Origin: Actinomycetospora endophytica
GTDB taxonomy: Bacteria > Actinomycetota > Actinomycetes > Mycobacteriales > Pseudonocardiaceae
Reading direction: 5' to 3'
DNA length: 64,000 bases
Assembly: GCF_021026375.1 (NCBI RefSeq)
Contig: NZ_JAJNDB010000007.1
Span: 248,001 to 312,000 of the forward strand
The position numbers and the translations under genes are program-made. Below, piece by piece: positions 27,407 to 36,577 of this stretch. Below the pieces are notes generated by a model. It was not told the origin of the DNA, did no database searches, and saw only the letters and a list, made by a program, of their open reading frames with translations. Every line of letters starts with the position of its first letter. Within the stretch, counting starts at the first letter, position 1.

Positions 27407-29473
27407 ATGAGCACCTTCGACGACCTCGACGCCTTCGTCTCCGCCCGCCGCCAGGCCGGGCTCGCGCTCTCGCCGGACGGGGCGCGGCTGGTCACCACGG
27501 TCGCCGAGCTCTCCCCGGACGCGACGTCCTACGTCAGCGCCGTCTGGGAGGTCGACCCGACGGGCGAGGCGCCCGCGCGGCGGCTGACGCGATCGGCGGC
27601 GGGGGAGTCGTCCGCGGCGTTCACCCCCGACGGCGACCTGCTGTTCACCTCCCGCCGCCCCGACCCCGGCGCGAAGGAGCCCGACGGCGAGCCGGCAGCG
27701 CTGTGGGTGCTGCCGCTGCGGGGCGGTGAGGCGCGTCCGGTGCTGACCTGCGGCGACGGCGTCGCGTCGTTCGACGTCGCGCGGGACTCGGGCCGGGTCG
27801 TCGTCGTGACCTCGGTCCCCGTCGGTCCGACGCCGGAGAAGCCCGCCGACGTGCCCGACGGCGAGGAGACCCCGGCCGACGCCGCCGGGGCGTTGCGCGC
27901 CGCCCGCAAGAAGGCCGGCGTGACCGCCCTGCTGCACGAGCGGTTCCCCGTCCGCTTCTGGGACCACGACCTCGGGCCCGGCCGCCCCCAGCTGCGCGTC
28001 CACGACCCGCTCGACGGCGAGCGCCTCGACCCCGCCACGACGGTGATCGACCCGACGGAGGCCCGGCAGCGCCTGCGCGAGTACGCGGTGAGCCCGGACG
28101 GCGCAGCGGTCGCGGTCGCCGTCGACGTCCGGGACCCGTCCGACCCGGCCGCCGTCCGTGTCCGGGTCGAGCTGCGCCGCGGTGACGACGTCGAGGTGGT
28201 CGCGGACGAGCCCGCCATCGACGGTTCCGAGGGCGCCGACCACGAACGCCCGACGATCACCCCGGACGGCCGCTGGCTGCTCTGGATCCGCGAGCGCCAC
28301 GCCCGTCCCGGTCGCGCGCCCGCGCACACCCTGCTCGCGCGCCCGCTCGACGGCGGCGGGACGGTCACCGTGCTCGACGAGGGCCGGCTGACGGTGCAGT
28401 CGGTGGTCGGGTCGGCCGAGCCCGACGTCGTGCTGGTCACCGCCGACGAGCAGGGGCACTGCCCGGTGTTCCGGCTGTCGATCACCGACGGCGGCCTCAC
28501 GCGCCTGACCGGGTCGGGGGCCTACACCGACGTCGTCGCGAGCCCCGAGGGCGGCGCGGTCTACGCGATGCGGTCGGCGATCGACACCGCGCCCACCCCG
28601 GTGCGCCTCGACCCCCGCACCCCCGACCAGGACCCCGCGGTCCTGCGCGGGGCCACCGAGATAGACCCGATCCCGGGCACGCTGACCGAGGTCACCGCCA
28701 CCGGCGAGGACGGCGCGCCGCTGCGGGCGTGGCTGGCGCTGCCGGAGGGCGCCGGTCCACACCCGCTCCTGCTCTGGATCCACGGCGGGCCGTTCGGCAG
28801 CTGGAACGCCTGGACGTGGCGCTGGAACCCGTGGACGGCCACCGCCCGCGGCTACGCGGTGCTGCTGCCCGACCCGCGGCTGTCCACCGGGTACGGCCAG
28901 GACTTCCTGGACGTCTCGACGGGGGCCTGGGGCGGCCTGCCGTACACCGACCTGATGGCGCTCACCGACGCGACGACCGCACGGCCGGACGTCGACGCGT
29001 CCCGGACGGCGGCGATGGGCGGGTCGTTCGGCGGCTACATGGCCAACTGGGTCGCCGGGCACACCGACCGGTTCCGCGCGATCGTCACGCACGCCTCGAT
29101 CTGGCACCTCGACGGCTTCGTCGGCACCACCGACGGCTCGTATCACTGGGTGCGCCAGTGGGGCGACCCGATCGTGGACCGCGACCGCTACGACGAGCAC
29201 TCCCCGCACCGGTGGGCGTCGGAGATCACCACGCCGATGCTCGTGATCCACGGTGACAAGGACTACCGCGTGCCGATCGGGGAGGGTCTGCGGCTCTGGT
29301 ACGACCTGCAGCGTCACGGCCGCGTCGGGGACGTCTCGCAGTTCCTGTACTTCCCGGACGAGAACCACTGGGTGCTCCGGCCGGGCGACGCGAAGCTCTG
29401 GTACTCGACGGTGTTCGCGTTCCTCGCCCACCACGTGCTGGGGCAGGACTGGGTGCGCCCGGAACTGGTCTAG
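27407..29473 (+). CDS. S9 family prolyl-oligopeptidase-type serine peptidase
   Basis: The 688-residue protein has an N-terminal seven-bladed beta-propeller region (repeated SPDG/TPDG motifs) and a C-terminal alpha/beta-hydrolase domain. The catalytic serine is Ser540 in GGSFGGYM, the Asp is in HGDKDYRVP and the His in PDENHWV. Acylaminoacyl-peptidase or dipeptidyl-peptidase activity on short peptides is likely. There is no signal peptide, so it is cytoplasmic. ATG 27407 starts 21 bases after palindrome copy B. Confidence 0.92.
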   Translation: MSTFDDLDAFVSARRQAGLALSPDGARLVTTVAELSPDATSYVSAVWEVDPTGEAPARRLTRSAAGESSAAFTPDGDLLFTSRRPDPGAKEPDGEPAALWVLPLRGGEARPVLTCGDGVASFDVARDSGRVVVVTSVPVGPTPEKPADVPDGEETPADAAGALRAARKKAGVTALLHERFPVRFWDHDLGPGRPQLRVHDPLDGERLDPATTVIDPTEARQRLREYAVSPDGAAVAVAVDVRDPSDPAAVRVRVELRRGDDVEVVADEPAIDGSEGADHERPTITPDGRWLLWIRERHARPGRAPAHTLLARPLDGGGTVTVLDEGRLTVQSVVGSAEPDVVLVTADEQGHCPVFRLSITDGGLTRLTGSGAYTDVVASPEGGAVYAMRSAIDTAPTPVRLDPRTPDQDPAVLRGATEIDPIPGTLTEVTATGEDGAPLRAWLALPEGAGPHPLLLWIHGGPFGSWNAWTWRWNPWTATARGYAVLLPDPRLSTGYGQDFLDVSTGAWGGLPYTDLMALTDATTARPDVDASRTAAMGGSFGGYMANWVAGHTDRFRAIVTHASIWHLDGFVGTTDGSYHWVRQWGDPIVDRDRYDEHSPHRWASEITTPMLVIHGDKDYRVPIGEGLRLWYDLQRHGRVGDVSQFLYFPDENHWVLRPGDAKLWYSTVFAFLAHHVLGQDWVRPELV

Positions 29474-29487
29474 GTCCGGACACGAAA

Positions 29488-29517
29488 GACGCCCGCCGCG
29501 TCGTCGCGGCGGGCGTC
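29488..29517 (-). terminator. Perfect 13-bp-stem terminator
   Basis: GACGCCCGCCGCG and its complement are separated by TCGT. Read on the minus strand it is followed by TTTCG, the best T-tract seen in the window. It fits the end of the small minus-strand gene at 29534 and may also stop the S9 peptidase transcript. Confidence 0.75.
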
Positions 29518-29533
29518 GGGAGGTCTCGGGGTG

Positions 29534-29638
29534 TCAGCGCCGGGTGCGTCGGGGGTTCGCCACGCTGCTCTGTCGGGCCAGCGTCTCGAGGATGGCGGCG
29601 CGGTCCTGATCCTCGTGGGTGGTGTCGTTCTCGTTCAT
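29534..29638 (-). CDS. Possible 34-residue small protein
   Basis: From ATG 29638 the frame encodes a hydrophilic peptide starting MNENDTTHEDQDRAAIL and ending PRRTRR. Its acidic first half and basic end, with no membrane segment, are not recognised. In its favour: an intrinsic terminator with a T-tract lies just downstream on the same strand, and the region is otherwise an unexplained 313-base gap between two plus-strand genes. Against it: no strong ribosome site, and the frame continues upstream. Confidence 0.4.
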   Translation of the reverse strand: MNENDTTHEDQDRAAILETLARQSSVANPRRTRR

Positions 29639-29742
29639 GATCCCAGGATGCTCGCCCAGCCTGTGGAGTACATGTCCCATGGCTGTGGTGATCATGACGG
29701 TGCGATGATGATCGCGCGACGCAACCTGTCCGAGGTGTACGC

Positions 29743-29754
29743 ACCGTGCACGGT
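29743..29754. promoter_or_regulatory. ACCGTGCACGGT palindrome, possible operator
   Basis: A perfect 12-base palindrome lies between the small minus-strand gene and the GNAT gene, about 20 bases upstream of the GNAT -10 box. No regulator can be assigned. Confidence 0.3.
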
Positions 29755-29786
29755 CGGTGGCGACCCTGATGTGGCACTCTGGTCCC

Positions 29787-30620
29787 GTGCTCCGTACCGC
29801 CGGTGCGCGGCTCCTCGACGACCGTGACCGGTCGAGGGTGCGCGGTGTGCTCGATGACGACCCGGTCGCGACCTGCATGGTCGCCTCACGGGTAGAGACC
29901 GTGGGCGTGGAGCCCTGGCGGCTCGGCGGCGAGCTCTGGGGCGTCGGCGGCCGCCTCGACGGCCTCTGTTTCTCGGGCGCGAACCTGGTTCCGCTCCGTG
30001 GCGAGCGCGCCGCGGTCCGCGCCTTCGCCGACCGTGCCCGACGTCACCGTCGGACCTGCTCCTCGCTCGTCGGGCGCCGCGAGCTCGTGCTCCCGCTCTG
30101 GGAGGAGCTCGCCGAGCACTGGGGGACCGCCCGCGAGGTGCGCCCCGACCAGCCGCTCATGGCCATCGACGGCATGCCCTCGATCCGCTCCGACCCCGCG
30201 GTGCGGCAGGCCCGCCCGGACGACATGGAGCGCTACCTCCCCGCGGCGATCGCGATGTTCCTCGAGGAGGTCGGGGTCGACCCGCGCCTCGGCGACGGCG
30301 GCGCGGGATACCGGGCGCGGGTCGGCGAGCTGATCTCCTCGGGGCGGGCGTTCGTGCGCTTCGAGGCGGGCGAGGTCGTGTTCAAGGCCGAGGTGGGGGC
30401 GCTCTCCACCCGGGTCGGGCAGATCCAGGGCGTCTGGGTGCACCCCGACTGGCGCGGCCGCGGGCTCGGCCAGGCCGGCACGGCCGCCGTCGTCGAACAC
30501 CTGGTGCGGGCGGGCCGGATCGCGTCCCTCTACGTGAACGCGTTCAACACCCCGGCGCGGGCCGCCTACCAGCGGGTCGGGTTCGACCAGGTGGCGAGCT
30601 TCGCGACGGTGCTGTTCTAG
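29787..30620 (+). CDS. GNAT family N-acetyltransferase (Rv2867c-like)
   Basis: From GTG 29787 the protein is 277 residues. The N-terminal half (RVRGVLDDDPVATCMVASRVE) is typical of the family next to ispG in mycobacteria. The C-terminal GNAT domain has IQGVWVHPDWRGRGLGQAGTAAVV, the acetyl-CoA pyrophosphate loop, and YVNAFNTPARAAYQRVGF. CACTCT six bases before GTG 29787 supports a leaderless start there; GTG 29757 and ATG 29769 are in-frame alternatives. Substrate unknown. Confidence 0.85.
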   Translation: MLRTAGARLLDDRDRSRVRGVLDDDPVATCMVASRVETVGVEPWRLGGELWGVGGRLDGLCFSGANLVPLRGERAAVRAFADRARRHRRTCSSLVGRRELVLPLWEELAEHWGTAREVRPDQPLMAIDGMPSIRSDPAVRQARPDDMERYLPAAIAMFLEEVGVDPRLGDGGAGYRARVGELISSGRAFVRFEAGEVVFKAEVGALSTRVGQIQGVWVHPDWRGRGLGQAGTAAVVEHLVRAGRIASLYVNAFNTPARAAYQRVGFDQVASFATVLF

Positions 30621-30637
30621 CGCCTACCCTCGCCGTC

Positions 30638-31030
30638 GTGACCTCCCGGACCTCGCTGCTCGCCCTCGTCGACGCCCTCGCGGTGCTGATGTTCGCCGCC
30701 ATCGGCCGGCGCAGTCACGACGAGGGCCTCGCCGTCGTCGGGATCGTCGAGGTCGCGGCGCCGTTCCTGGCCGGTGGGCTGGTCGCGGCGCTCGCCGTCC
30801 GGTCCTGGCGGGACCCGCTCGCGTGGCGCAGCGGGATCGCGGTGTGGCTCGGCGCGGTGGTGATCGGGATGCTGCTGCGGTGGGCGTTCGTCGACAACCC
30901 GCCGCTGTCCTTCATCGTCGTCGCCACGATCTCGCTCGCCGTCCTGGTGCTGGGCTGGCGCGGGGTGGTGCGCGGAATCATGGCGCTGCGAGGTAGGCGG
31001 GCCCGTCAGGACGCGCAGCACCCGGCTTAG
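30638..31030 (+). CDS. DUF3054 family membrane protein
   Basis: The 130-residue protein has four hydrophobic helices and the family hallmark AIGRRSHDEG after the first helix. DUF3054 proteins are small actinobacterial integral membrane proteins without an assigned role. TACCCT ends seven bases before the GTG, a leaderless arrangement. It lies between the GNAT and map genes. Confidence 0.85.
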   Translation: MTSRTSLLALVDALAVLMFAAIGRRSHDEGLAVVGIVEVAAPFLAGGLVAALAVRSWRDPLAWRSGIAVWLGAVVIGMLLRWAFVDNPPLSFIVVATISLAVLVLGWRGVVRGIMALRGRRARQDAQHPA

Positions 31031-31039
31031 GGTGGGGTC

Positions 31040-31897
31040 ATGCCGGTGCGTGCTCCTCTGCGCGCCGGGCAGCAGACCCCTCTGCGCCCGGTGCCCGACT
31101 CGATCGTCCGTCCCGAGTACGTCGGGAAGCCCGCCCCCGCCCGCTCGACGGACCCGTGGGTGCAGGACCCCGACGTCATCGAGCGCATGCGCGTGGCCAG
31201 CCGGATCGCGGCGCAGTCCCTGGTCGCCGGGGGCGAGGCGGTCAAGCCGGGCGCGACCACCGACGACGTCGACCGGGTCATCCACGAGTTCCTCGTCGAC
31301 CACGGCGCGTACCCGTCGACGCTCGGCTACCGCGGGTTCCCGAAGTCCTGCTGCACCTCGCTGAACGAGGTCATCTGCCACGGCATCCCGGACTCGACGG
31401 TGATCGAGGACGGCGACATCGTGAACATCGACGTCACGGCGTACATCGACGGCGTGCACGGCGACACCAACGCCACGTTCCTCGCCGGAGAGGTGGCCGA
31501 GGAGGACCGGCTCCTCGTCGAGCGCACCCACGAGGCGACGATGCGCGCGATCAAGGCGGTCAAGCCCGGACGGGAGCTGAACGTCGTCGGGCGGGTCATC
31601 GAGTCGTACGCGAACCGCTTCGGCTACGGCGTCGTCCGCGACTTCACCGGACACGGCATCGGGCGGACCTTCCACTCGGGCCTCGTCGTCGTGCACTACG
31701 ACGACCCCGACCGGCACGAGATGCTCGAGCCCGGCATGACGTTCACGATCGAGCCGATGATCACCCTCGGGGCCATCGACTACGACATCTGGGACGACGG
31801 CTGGACGGTGACGACGAAGGACAAGTCGCGCACCGCCCAGTTCGAGCACACGCTCCTGGTCACCGACACCGGTAGCGAGATCCTGACGCTGCCGTGA
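31040..31897 (+). CDS. map: Methionine aminopeptidase, type I
   Basis: MetAP removes the initiator methionine. The 285-residue protein has the five metal ligands in the usual blocks: [19 protein letters not shown] (two Asp), [11 protein letters not shown] (His), FTIEPM (Glu) and QFEHTLLVT (Glu). The 40-residue Pro-rich N-terminal extension ([16 protein letters not shown]) is typical of MetAP1c of actinobacteria, where it resembles an SH3-binding linker. TAGGGT ends six bases before the ATG, so a leaderless transcript is likely. Confidence 0.97.
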   Translation: MPVRAPLRAGQQTPLRPVPDSIVRPEYVGKPAPARSTDPWVQDPDVIERMRVASRIAAQSLVAGGEAVKPGATTDDVDRVIHEFLVDHGAYPSTLGYRGFPKSCCTSLNEVICHGIPDSTVIEDGDIVNIDVTAYIDGVHGDTNATFLAGEVAEEDRLLVERTHEATMRAIKAVKPGRELNVVGRVIESYANRFGYGVVRDFTGHGIGRTFHSGLVVVHYDDPDRHEMLEPGMTFTIEPMITLGAIDYDIWDDGWTVTTKDKSRTAQFEHTLLVTDTGSEILTLP

Positions 31898-31929
31898 GGC
31901 CCGGTGCCGGGGTCCGGCACCATCCACCC

Positions 31930-32940
31930 ATGAGACCGCATGTCCTCGCCTCGTGCGCGGTCTCGCTCGACGGCTTCCTCGACGACGCGTCCGATGAGCG
32001 GCTGATCCTGTCCGGGCCCGCCGACCTGGACCGGGTCGACGGGGAGCGGGCGGGGGTGGACGCGATCCTGGTCGGCGCGGGCACCGTGCGCGCCGACGAT
32101 CCGCGGCTGCTCGTGCGCTCGGCCGAGCGGCGCGACGTGCGCGTCTCGTGGCGCCGGACGCCGTCGCCGCTGCGGGTCGTGCTCTCCGGCAAGCCCCTCG
32201 ACCCGGCCGCGCGCGTGCTCACCGAGCCGGGCGCCGAGACGGTGGTGCTGGACGGGTCGCCGGGCGAGGTCCTCGACGACCTGGCCGGCCGGGGTGTCGT
32301 GCGGCTCATGATCGAGGGCGGCGCCGGCGTCCTGCGGGAGTTCCTGACGGCGGGTGCGGTCGACGAACTGCAGCTGGTCGTGGCGCCGGTGCTGGTGGGG
32401 GCCGGACCGCGGTTCACCGGGGCGCCGGGGGTGAGGGCGGCGCTCGTCGAGACCCGGTCGGTCGGCGACGACGTGCTGCTGCGCCACCGCTTCGGCCCGC
32501 CCGACGACCGCCACCTCGCCGAGGCCTGCGTCCTCACCGAGCGCTGCCCGCCCAGCGAGAGCGCGTTCAGCGTCGGGTGCCTGGTGGTCGCTGCCGACGG
32601 CGCCGTTCTCGGCTCGGGCTGGTCCCGGCGCGACGACCCGCTCGACCACGCCGAGGAGGGCGTCCTGCGGGAGCTGGCGGGCGACCCGCGGCTGCCCGGC
32701 GCGACGCTCTACAGCTCCCTGGAGCCCTGCGGGCAGCGGGCGTCCCGGCCGGACTCGTGCGCGACGCTGATCGAGCGGGCCGGCATCGGCCGGGTCGTCT
32801 ACGCCTGGCGCGAGCCGCCGGAGTTCGTCGCCCGCCCGTCCGGGATCGCGGCGCTCGAGCGCGCCGGGATCACGACCACGCACCTGCCGCGGTGGGAGCC
32901 GCTGGCCCGGCGGTCCGCCCGGTGGCCTTCGGCCATGTGA
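31930..32940 (+). CDS. RibD-like fusion with reversed order: reductase then deaminase
   Basis: Residues 1-195 match the RibD C-terminal (dihydrofolate-reductase-like) pyrimidine reductase: ASCAVSLDGFLDD, ILVGAGTVRADDPRL, MIEGGAGVLREFL and ELQLVVAPVLVGAG. Residues 200-320 match a cytidine-deaminase-type zinc domain: DHAEEGVL and LEPCGQRASRPDSC supply the His, Glu and two Cys. Canonical RibD has the deaminase first. A role in riboflavin or deazaflavin supply, or in modified-pyrimidine metabolism, is possible. The CATGTGA stop lies within palindrome copy C, which encodes the final SAM. Confidence 0.88.
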   Translation: MRPHVLASCAVSLDGFLDDASDERLILSGPADLDRVDGERAGVDAILVGAGTVRADDPRLLVRSAERRDVRVSWRRTPSPLRVVLSGKPLDPAARVLTEPGAETVVLDGSPGEVLDDLAGRGVVRLMIEGGAGVLREFLTAGAVDELQLVVAPVLVGAGPRFTGAPGVRAALVETRSVGDDVLLRHRFGPPDDRHLAEACVLTERCPPSESAFSVGCLVVAADGAVLGSGWSRRDDPLDHAEEGVLRELAGDPRLPGATLYSSLEPCGQRASRPDSCATLIERAGIGRVVYAWREPPEFVARPSGIAALERAGITTTHLPRWEPLARRSARWPSAM

Positions 32941-32994
32941 GCAGAAATTGTCGTCAGGGCATCAATTTGTGCTCACGAGCGCGCAGCGCACCTA
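32921..32994. repeat. Palindromic repeat family 1, copy C (overlaps the end of the RibD-like gene)
   Basis: The left outer arm GGTGGCCTTCGGCCAT and core GTGAGCAGAAATTG are coding; the TGA at 32938 is the stop. The right side is TTTGTGCTCAC then GAGCGCGCAGCGCACCT. The left outer arm is of the GGTGGCC type and the right one of the GCGCACCT type, so the copy is chimeric. Confidence 0.85.
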
Positions 32995-33007
32995 GGCTCA
33001 CCTGATC

Positions 33008-34531
33008 ATGCATGGTGCGCTGCTCGTCGCCGGGACCACCAGCGACGCGGGCAAGAGCGTGCTCGTGGCGGGCCTCTGTCGATGGCTGCACCGGCAGGGC
33101 GTCGACGTGGCGCCGTTCAAGGCGCAGAACATGAGCAACAACTCCGTCGTGACCACCGACGGCGGGGAGATCGGCCGGGCGCAGGCGCTGCAGGCGGCGG
33201 CGTGCGGCCTGGCGCCGAGCGTCGCGTTCAACCCGGTGCTGCTCAAACCGGGCTCGGACCGCACCAGCCAGGTGGTCGTGCACGGCCGCGTCGACGGTTC
33301 GGTCACGGCGCTGTCCTACCGGGAGCGCAAGGCGGCGCTGCTCGAGGTCGTCACGCAGACGCTCACCGACCTCCGGGCCCGCCACGACGTCGTGATCTGT
33401 GAGGGCGCCGGCTCGCCCGCGGAGATCAACCTGCGCGCCACCGACATCGCCAACATGGGACTCGCGCGCGCCGCGGACCTGCCCACCCTCGTCGTCGGGG
33501 ACATCGACCGCGGCGGCGTGCTCGCCCACCTGTTCGGGACGCTCGCCGTGCTGGAGCCCGAGGACCAGGCCCTGATCGCGGGGTTCGTCGTCAACAAGTT
33601 CCGCGGCGACCCGGCGCTGCTCGAGCCCGGCCTCGCGCAGCTGGAGAGGCTCACCGGGCGCCCGACGCTCGGCACGATCCCGTTCGCGCCGGAGCTGTGG
33701 ATCGACGCGGAGGACTCGCTCGGCCACGACGGCGCCGTGGGGCGTCCGGCCGCGCCGCTCGGTGCCGACTGGCTCCGGGTCGCCGTCGTGCGCCTGCCGC
33801 GGGTCTCCAACGGCACCGACGTCGACGCGCTCGCGGCCGAGCCCGGGGTGTCCGTCCGCTACGTCACCGCACCGGGCGAGCTCACCGGCGCCGACCTCGT
33901 CGTGCTCCCGGGCTCCAAGACCACCGTCTCCGACCTCGCGTGGCTGCGCGAGACCGGGCTCGCCGACGCCGTGCTCGCCCACGCCCGGGCCGGCCGGACC
34001 ACGCTCGGGATCTGCGGCGGCTACCAGATGCTCGGCCGCGCGGTCGATGACCCGCACGGGGTCGAGGCCGCGCCCGGGCGCCATGCTGGGCTCGGGCTGC
34101 TCGACGTCGACGTCGTCTTCGACCCCGACAAGCACCTCGGCAACCCCGCGGGCACGGCGCTCGGCGAGACGGTCGAGGGCTACGAGATTCACCACGGCCG
34201 CGAGGTGCGTGGCCACGGTTCGGCACCGCTGGTCACGCTCGCCGACGGCACGCCGGAGGGGGTCGACGCCGGCGCGGTGCTCGGTACGCACTGGCACGGC
34301 CTGCTCGAGAACGACGGGTTCCGGCGGCGTCTGCTGGAACGGGTCGCGACGACGACGGGCCGGGCGTTCCGGGTGTCGACGACGACGTCGTTCGCGGCGG
34401 CCCGCGCCGCTCAGCTCGACCTGCTGGCCGACCTCGTGGAGTCCCATCTCGACACGGCGGCGCTGGAGCATCTGATCGAGCACGGAGCGCCGTCCGGGCT
34501 ACGGACTGTTCCGCCGGCCGGCGCCCCCTGA
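33008..34531 (+). CDS. cobQ: Cobyric acid synthase CobQ
   Basis: CobQ amidates four carboxyl groups of adenosylcobyrinic acid a,c-diamide using glutamine and ATP. The P-loop-like start [37 protein letters not shown] and [14 protein letters not shown] form the N-terminal domain. The C-terminal glutaminase domain has its cysteine at Cys336 ([10 protein letters not shown]) and the His in THWHG. Length 507 residues. It stands apart from the other cobalamin genes at 46396-50969. TAGGCT ends nine bases before the ATG and overlaps the end of palindrome copy C. Confidence 0.97.
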   Translation: MHGALLVAGTTSDAGKSVLVAGLCRWLHRQGVDVAPFKAQNMSNNSVVTTDGGEIGRAQALQAAACGLAPSVAFNPVLLKPGSDRTSQVVVHGRVDGSVTALSYRERKAALLEVVTQTLTDLRARHDVVICEGAGSPAEINLRATDIANMGLARAADLPTLVVGDIDRGGVLAHLFGTLAVLEPEDQALIAGFVVNKFRGDPALLEPGLAQLERLTGRPTLGTIPFAPELWIDAEDSLGHDGAVGRPAAPLGADWLRVAVVRLPRVSNGTDVDALAAEPGVSVRYVTAPGELTGADLVVLPGSKTTVSDLAWLRETGLADAVLAHARAGRTTLGICGGYQMLGRAVDDPHGVEAAPGRHAGLGLLDVDVVFDPDKHLGNPAGTALGETVEGYEIHHGREVRGHGSAPLVTLADGTPEGVDAGAVLGTHWHGLLENDGFRRRLLERVATTTGRAFRVSTTTSFAAARAAQLDLLADLVESHLDTAALEHLIEHGAPSGLRTVPPAGAP

Positions 34532-34532
34532 G

Positions 34533-34585
34533 GTCAGCGATGGTCCGTTGCTGACGTCTGACGTCAGCAACGGACCATCGCTGAC
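34533..34585. terminator. Perfect 26-bp palindrome between cobQ and a convergent gene
   Basis: Arms at 34533-34558 and 34560-34585 are perfectly complementary with a single central base. Each arm also contains GTCAGC and GCTGAC, so smaller hairpins are possible. It begins two bases after the cobQ stop and ends 16 bases before the convergent SRPBCC stop, so it should terminate both. Confidence 0.85.
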
Positions 34586-34601
34586 AACGGGGTGGGGAGA
34601 T

Positions 34602-35078
34602 CTACTTCGCGGCGTTCGCGACCTTGTCGATCGACGCGGTGAGCTGGTCCTCGGAGACCATCGGGAAGAAGCCGCGGAAGCTCTCGTCCTTCACGCCGCT
34701 CCAGTCGTAGGTCTGGGTGACCTTCGTGCCGGAGCCGGCCGGCTCGAGCTCCCAGGTGTACGTGTGGCCGGTGGCCTTCACGTCGCCGAGCTTGTCGGTG
34801 TAGCCGTCGATCGGGTGGATCGACGGCGCCCAGCCGATCTTCCGGTTCTGCTCGAACGCGGTGACCGTGTTCTTCATCTGGTACGGCCCGAGCGCGTCGT
34901 TCTCCATGTTCATGATGAACACGTCGCCGGTGCCGTTGACCTGGTTGCCGCTGCCCTCGACGCCGCGGAGCATGTTCGCGCCGTCGAACTCCTGGTGCCG
35001 CTGCGGCGTGGAGAGGATGGCGAACATCTCGTCGGGCTTGGCGTCGACGGTCTTGCTGACCTGGATCTGGTCGCTCAC
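34602..35078 (-). CDS. SRPBCC (START/Bet v 1-like) ligand-binding protein
   Basis: The 158-residue protein has the helix-grip pattern QIQVSKTVDAKPDEMFAILSTPQRHQEFDG at the start, a TGHTYTWELEPAGSGTKVTQTYDWSG beta segment and a long C-terminal helix. This is the polyketide-cyclase/Bet v 1-like family, which binds hydrophobic ligands in a cavity. GGAGGA lies six bases before GTG 35078, which decides the start. Role unknown. Confidence 0.85.
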   Translation of the reverse strand: MSDQIQVSKTVDAKPDEMFAILSTPQRHQEFDGANMLRGVEGSGNQVNGTGDVFIMNMENDALGPYQMKNTVTAFEQNRKIGWAPSIHPIDGYTDKLGDVKATGHTYTWELEPAGSGTKVTQTYDWSGVKDESFRGFFPMVSEDQLTASIDKVANAAK

Positions 35079-35114
35079 GGCGTCCTCCGTTGCGCGTCGC
35101 GTGACTGGTCGGTG

Positions 35115-35149
35115 GATCGCCCGCGGCGGAGGAGCCCGCGCGGGCGATC
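35115..35149. promoter_or_regulatory. 11-bp inverted repeat upstream of the SRPBCC gene
   Basis: GATCGCCCGCG and CGCGGGCGATC are separated by 13 bases, 37 bases upstream of the SRPBCC start. Three further CGATCGG motifs follow at 35195, 35217 and 35250. Whether this is an operator or an RNA hairpin cannot be told. Confidence 0.35.
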
Positions 35150-35295
35150 GACACATCGCAGGCGTGCCCGGATGGCGGACACTTCAATCGCGCACGATCG
35201 GCCATTCGGCGCTGACCGATCGGACGGCATTCGGCCGTCGACGTTCGGACGATCGGCCCTGGAGGGGCCGGTGGGGCCGGTGAGGTCCACGAGAT

Positions 35296-36534
35296 CTACG
35301 ACGCGCGGCCCGCCTCGTACACGTGCCCGGCGGTCCGCAGCCGCTCGACCAACACCGGGCCCATCGCGGTCGCCGGGGTCAGCGAGCCGGCGCGGTCGGG
35401 CAGCCGGTCGCCGTCGAGGGCGAGGCAGAGGACCGACTCCCCGAGCATCACTGCCGTGGCCGCGTACCCCGGGTCGCCGGAGGCCGAGATCCGACCGGTG
35501 TAGCGGGCACCCGTCGTCGTGGTGGCGTCGAGGTCGTGGCGGAACCACCCCTTCGCCTGGGTCTGCTCCGACGGGCCCTCGCCCGGCTTGGGCAGGACGC
35601 GGTCGAGCAGTTGGCGCGCACCCGGCGTCGCGAACCCCGCGAGCAGGGCGCCGAGCCCGGCGGCGACCGCGCCCGCCGTCAGCGCGCCGGCGGGACCGGA
35701 GCCGGTCGCCATCACCTCGCCGTAGCGCAGCCCCTTGCCGTAGGCGTAGCCGGCGATCGCGTTGGAGCGGCGCACGATGCGGGTGTTGTACGACGCCATC
35801 ACGAACGGCGCCGCCCACCGGCCGTCCCGCCAGCCGCCGTCGATGCGGTGCGGCGGCGGGTTGTCGCTGGGCTGACGGGTGTCGGGCTCGCCGCCGCGGT
35901 CGGGCGAGAGGCTGTAGGGATCGCGCAGGATCTTGATCGTCGACCGGTCCGCCTTGACGGTGTCGGCGAGCCCGCGCATCGAGTCGATGGTGCCGCCCGA
36001 GACGCCGCCCCGGATGCGGACCACGGCGTCGACGTCGGTGAGCTCCCCCTCGCCGTCGGCCTGCACCCGGGTGTGCAGGAGCATCACGCCGAGGTCGGAG
36101 GGCACCGAGTCGTAGCCGCAGGAGTGGACGATCCGCGCACCGGTCGCCTGGGCGCGGGCGTCGGTGGCGTCGATGGCCTCGCGGGCGAACGTCGCCTCGC
36201 CGGTGAGGTCGGCGTAGTGCGTCCCCGCCGCGGCGCATGCCTCGACCAGGGGCAGGCCGTACTTCGCGTAGGGCCCGACGGTGGTGGCCAGCGCCGTCGT
36301 GGAGGCGGCCATCGCGTCGAGCGCGGCGCGGTCGGTCGAGTCGGCGACGATCAGCGGCCAGTCCGAGCCGGGCGCGGGGAGCGACGCGCGGACGCGCTCG
36401 AGCTTGTCCCGCGAGCGGCCGGCCAGCGCCACGCGGGTGCCGGTCGGGGTGTGACGGGCGAGGTAGTCGGCGGTGAGGGCCCCGACGAAGCTGGTCGCGC
36501 CGTAGAGGACGACGTCGTGCACGCGCTCGCTCAT
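35296..36534 (-). CDS. Saccharopine-dehydrogenase-like / trans-acting enoyl reductase family protein
   Basis: The 412-residue protein begins with a Rossmann fold (DVVLYGATSFVGALTADYLARH), then LAGRSRDKLERVRASL, TVGPYAKYGLPLVEACAAAGTHYADLTGE and HSCGYDSVPSDLG, the signature of the mycobacterial Rv2449c/Rv2953 family. Rv2953 is a trans-acting enoyl reductase for phenolic glycolipid and PDIM synthesis; most members have unknown substrates. ATG 36534. It lies upstream of, and in line with, the SRPBCC gene, but 217 bases separate them. Confidence 0.88.
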   Translation of the reverse strand: MSERVHDVVLYGATSFVGALTADYLARHTPTGTRVALAGRSRDKLERVRASLPAPGSDWPLIVADSTDRAALDAMAASTTALATTVGPYAKYGLPLVEACAAAGTHYADLTGEATFAREAIDATDARAQATGARIVHSCGYDSVPSDLGVMLLHTRVQADGEGELTDVDAVVRIRGGVSGGTIDSMRGLADTVKADRSTIKILRDPYSLSPDRGGEPDTRQPSDNPPPHRIDGGWRDGRWAAPFVMASYNTRIVRRSNAIAGYAYGKGLRYGEVMATGSGPAGALTAGAVAAGLGALLAGFATPGARQLLDRVLPKPGEGPSEQTQAKGWFRHDLDATTTTGARYTGRISASGDPGYAATAVMLGESVLCLALDGDRLPDRAGSLTPATAMGPVLVERLRTAGHVYEAGRAS

Positions 36535-36577
36535 GGTCGGGCACGCTATCGCCGGTCGGAGGGCCGCGCCGCCCCCG

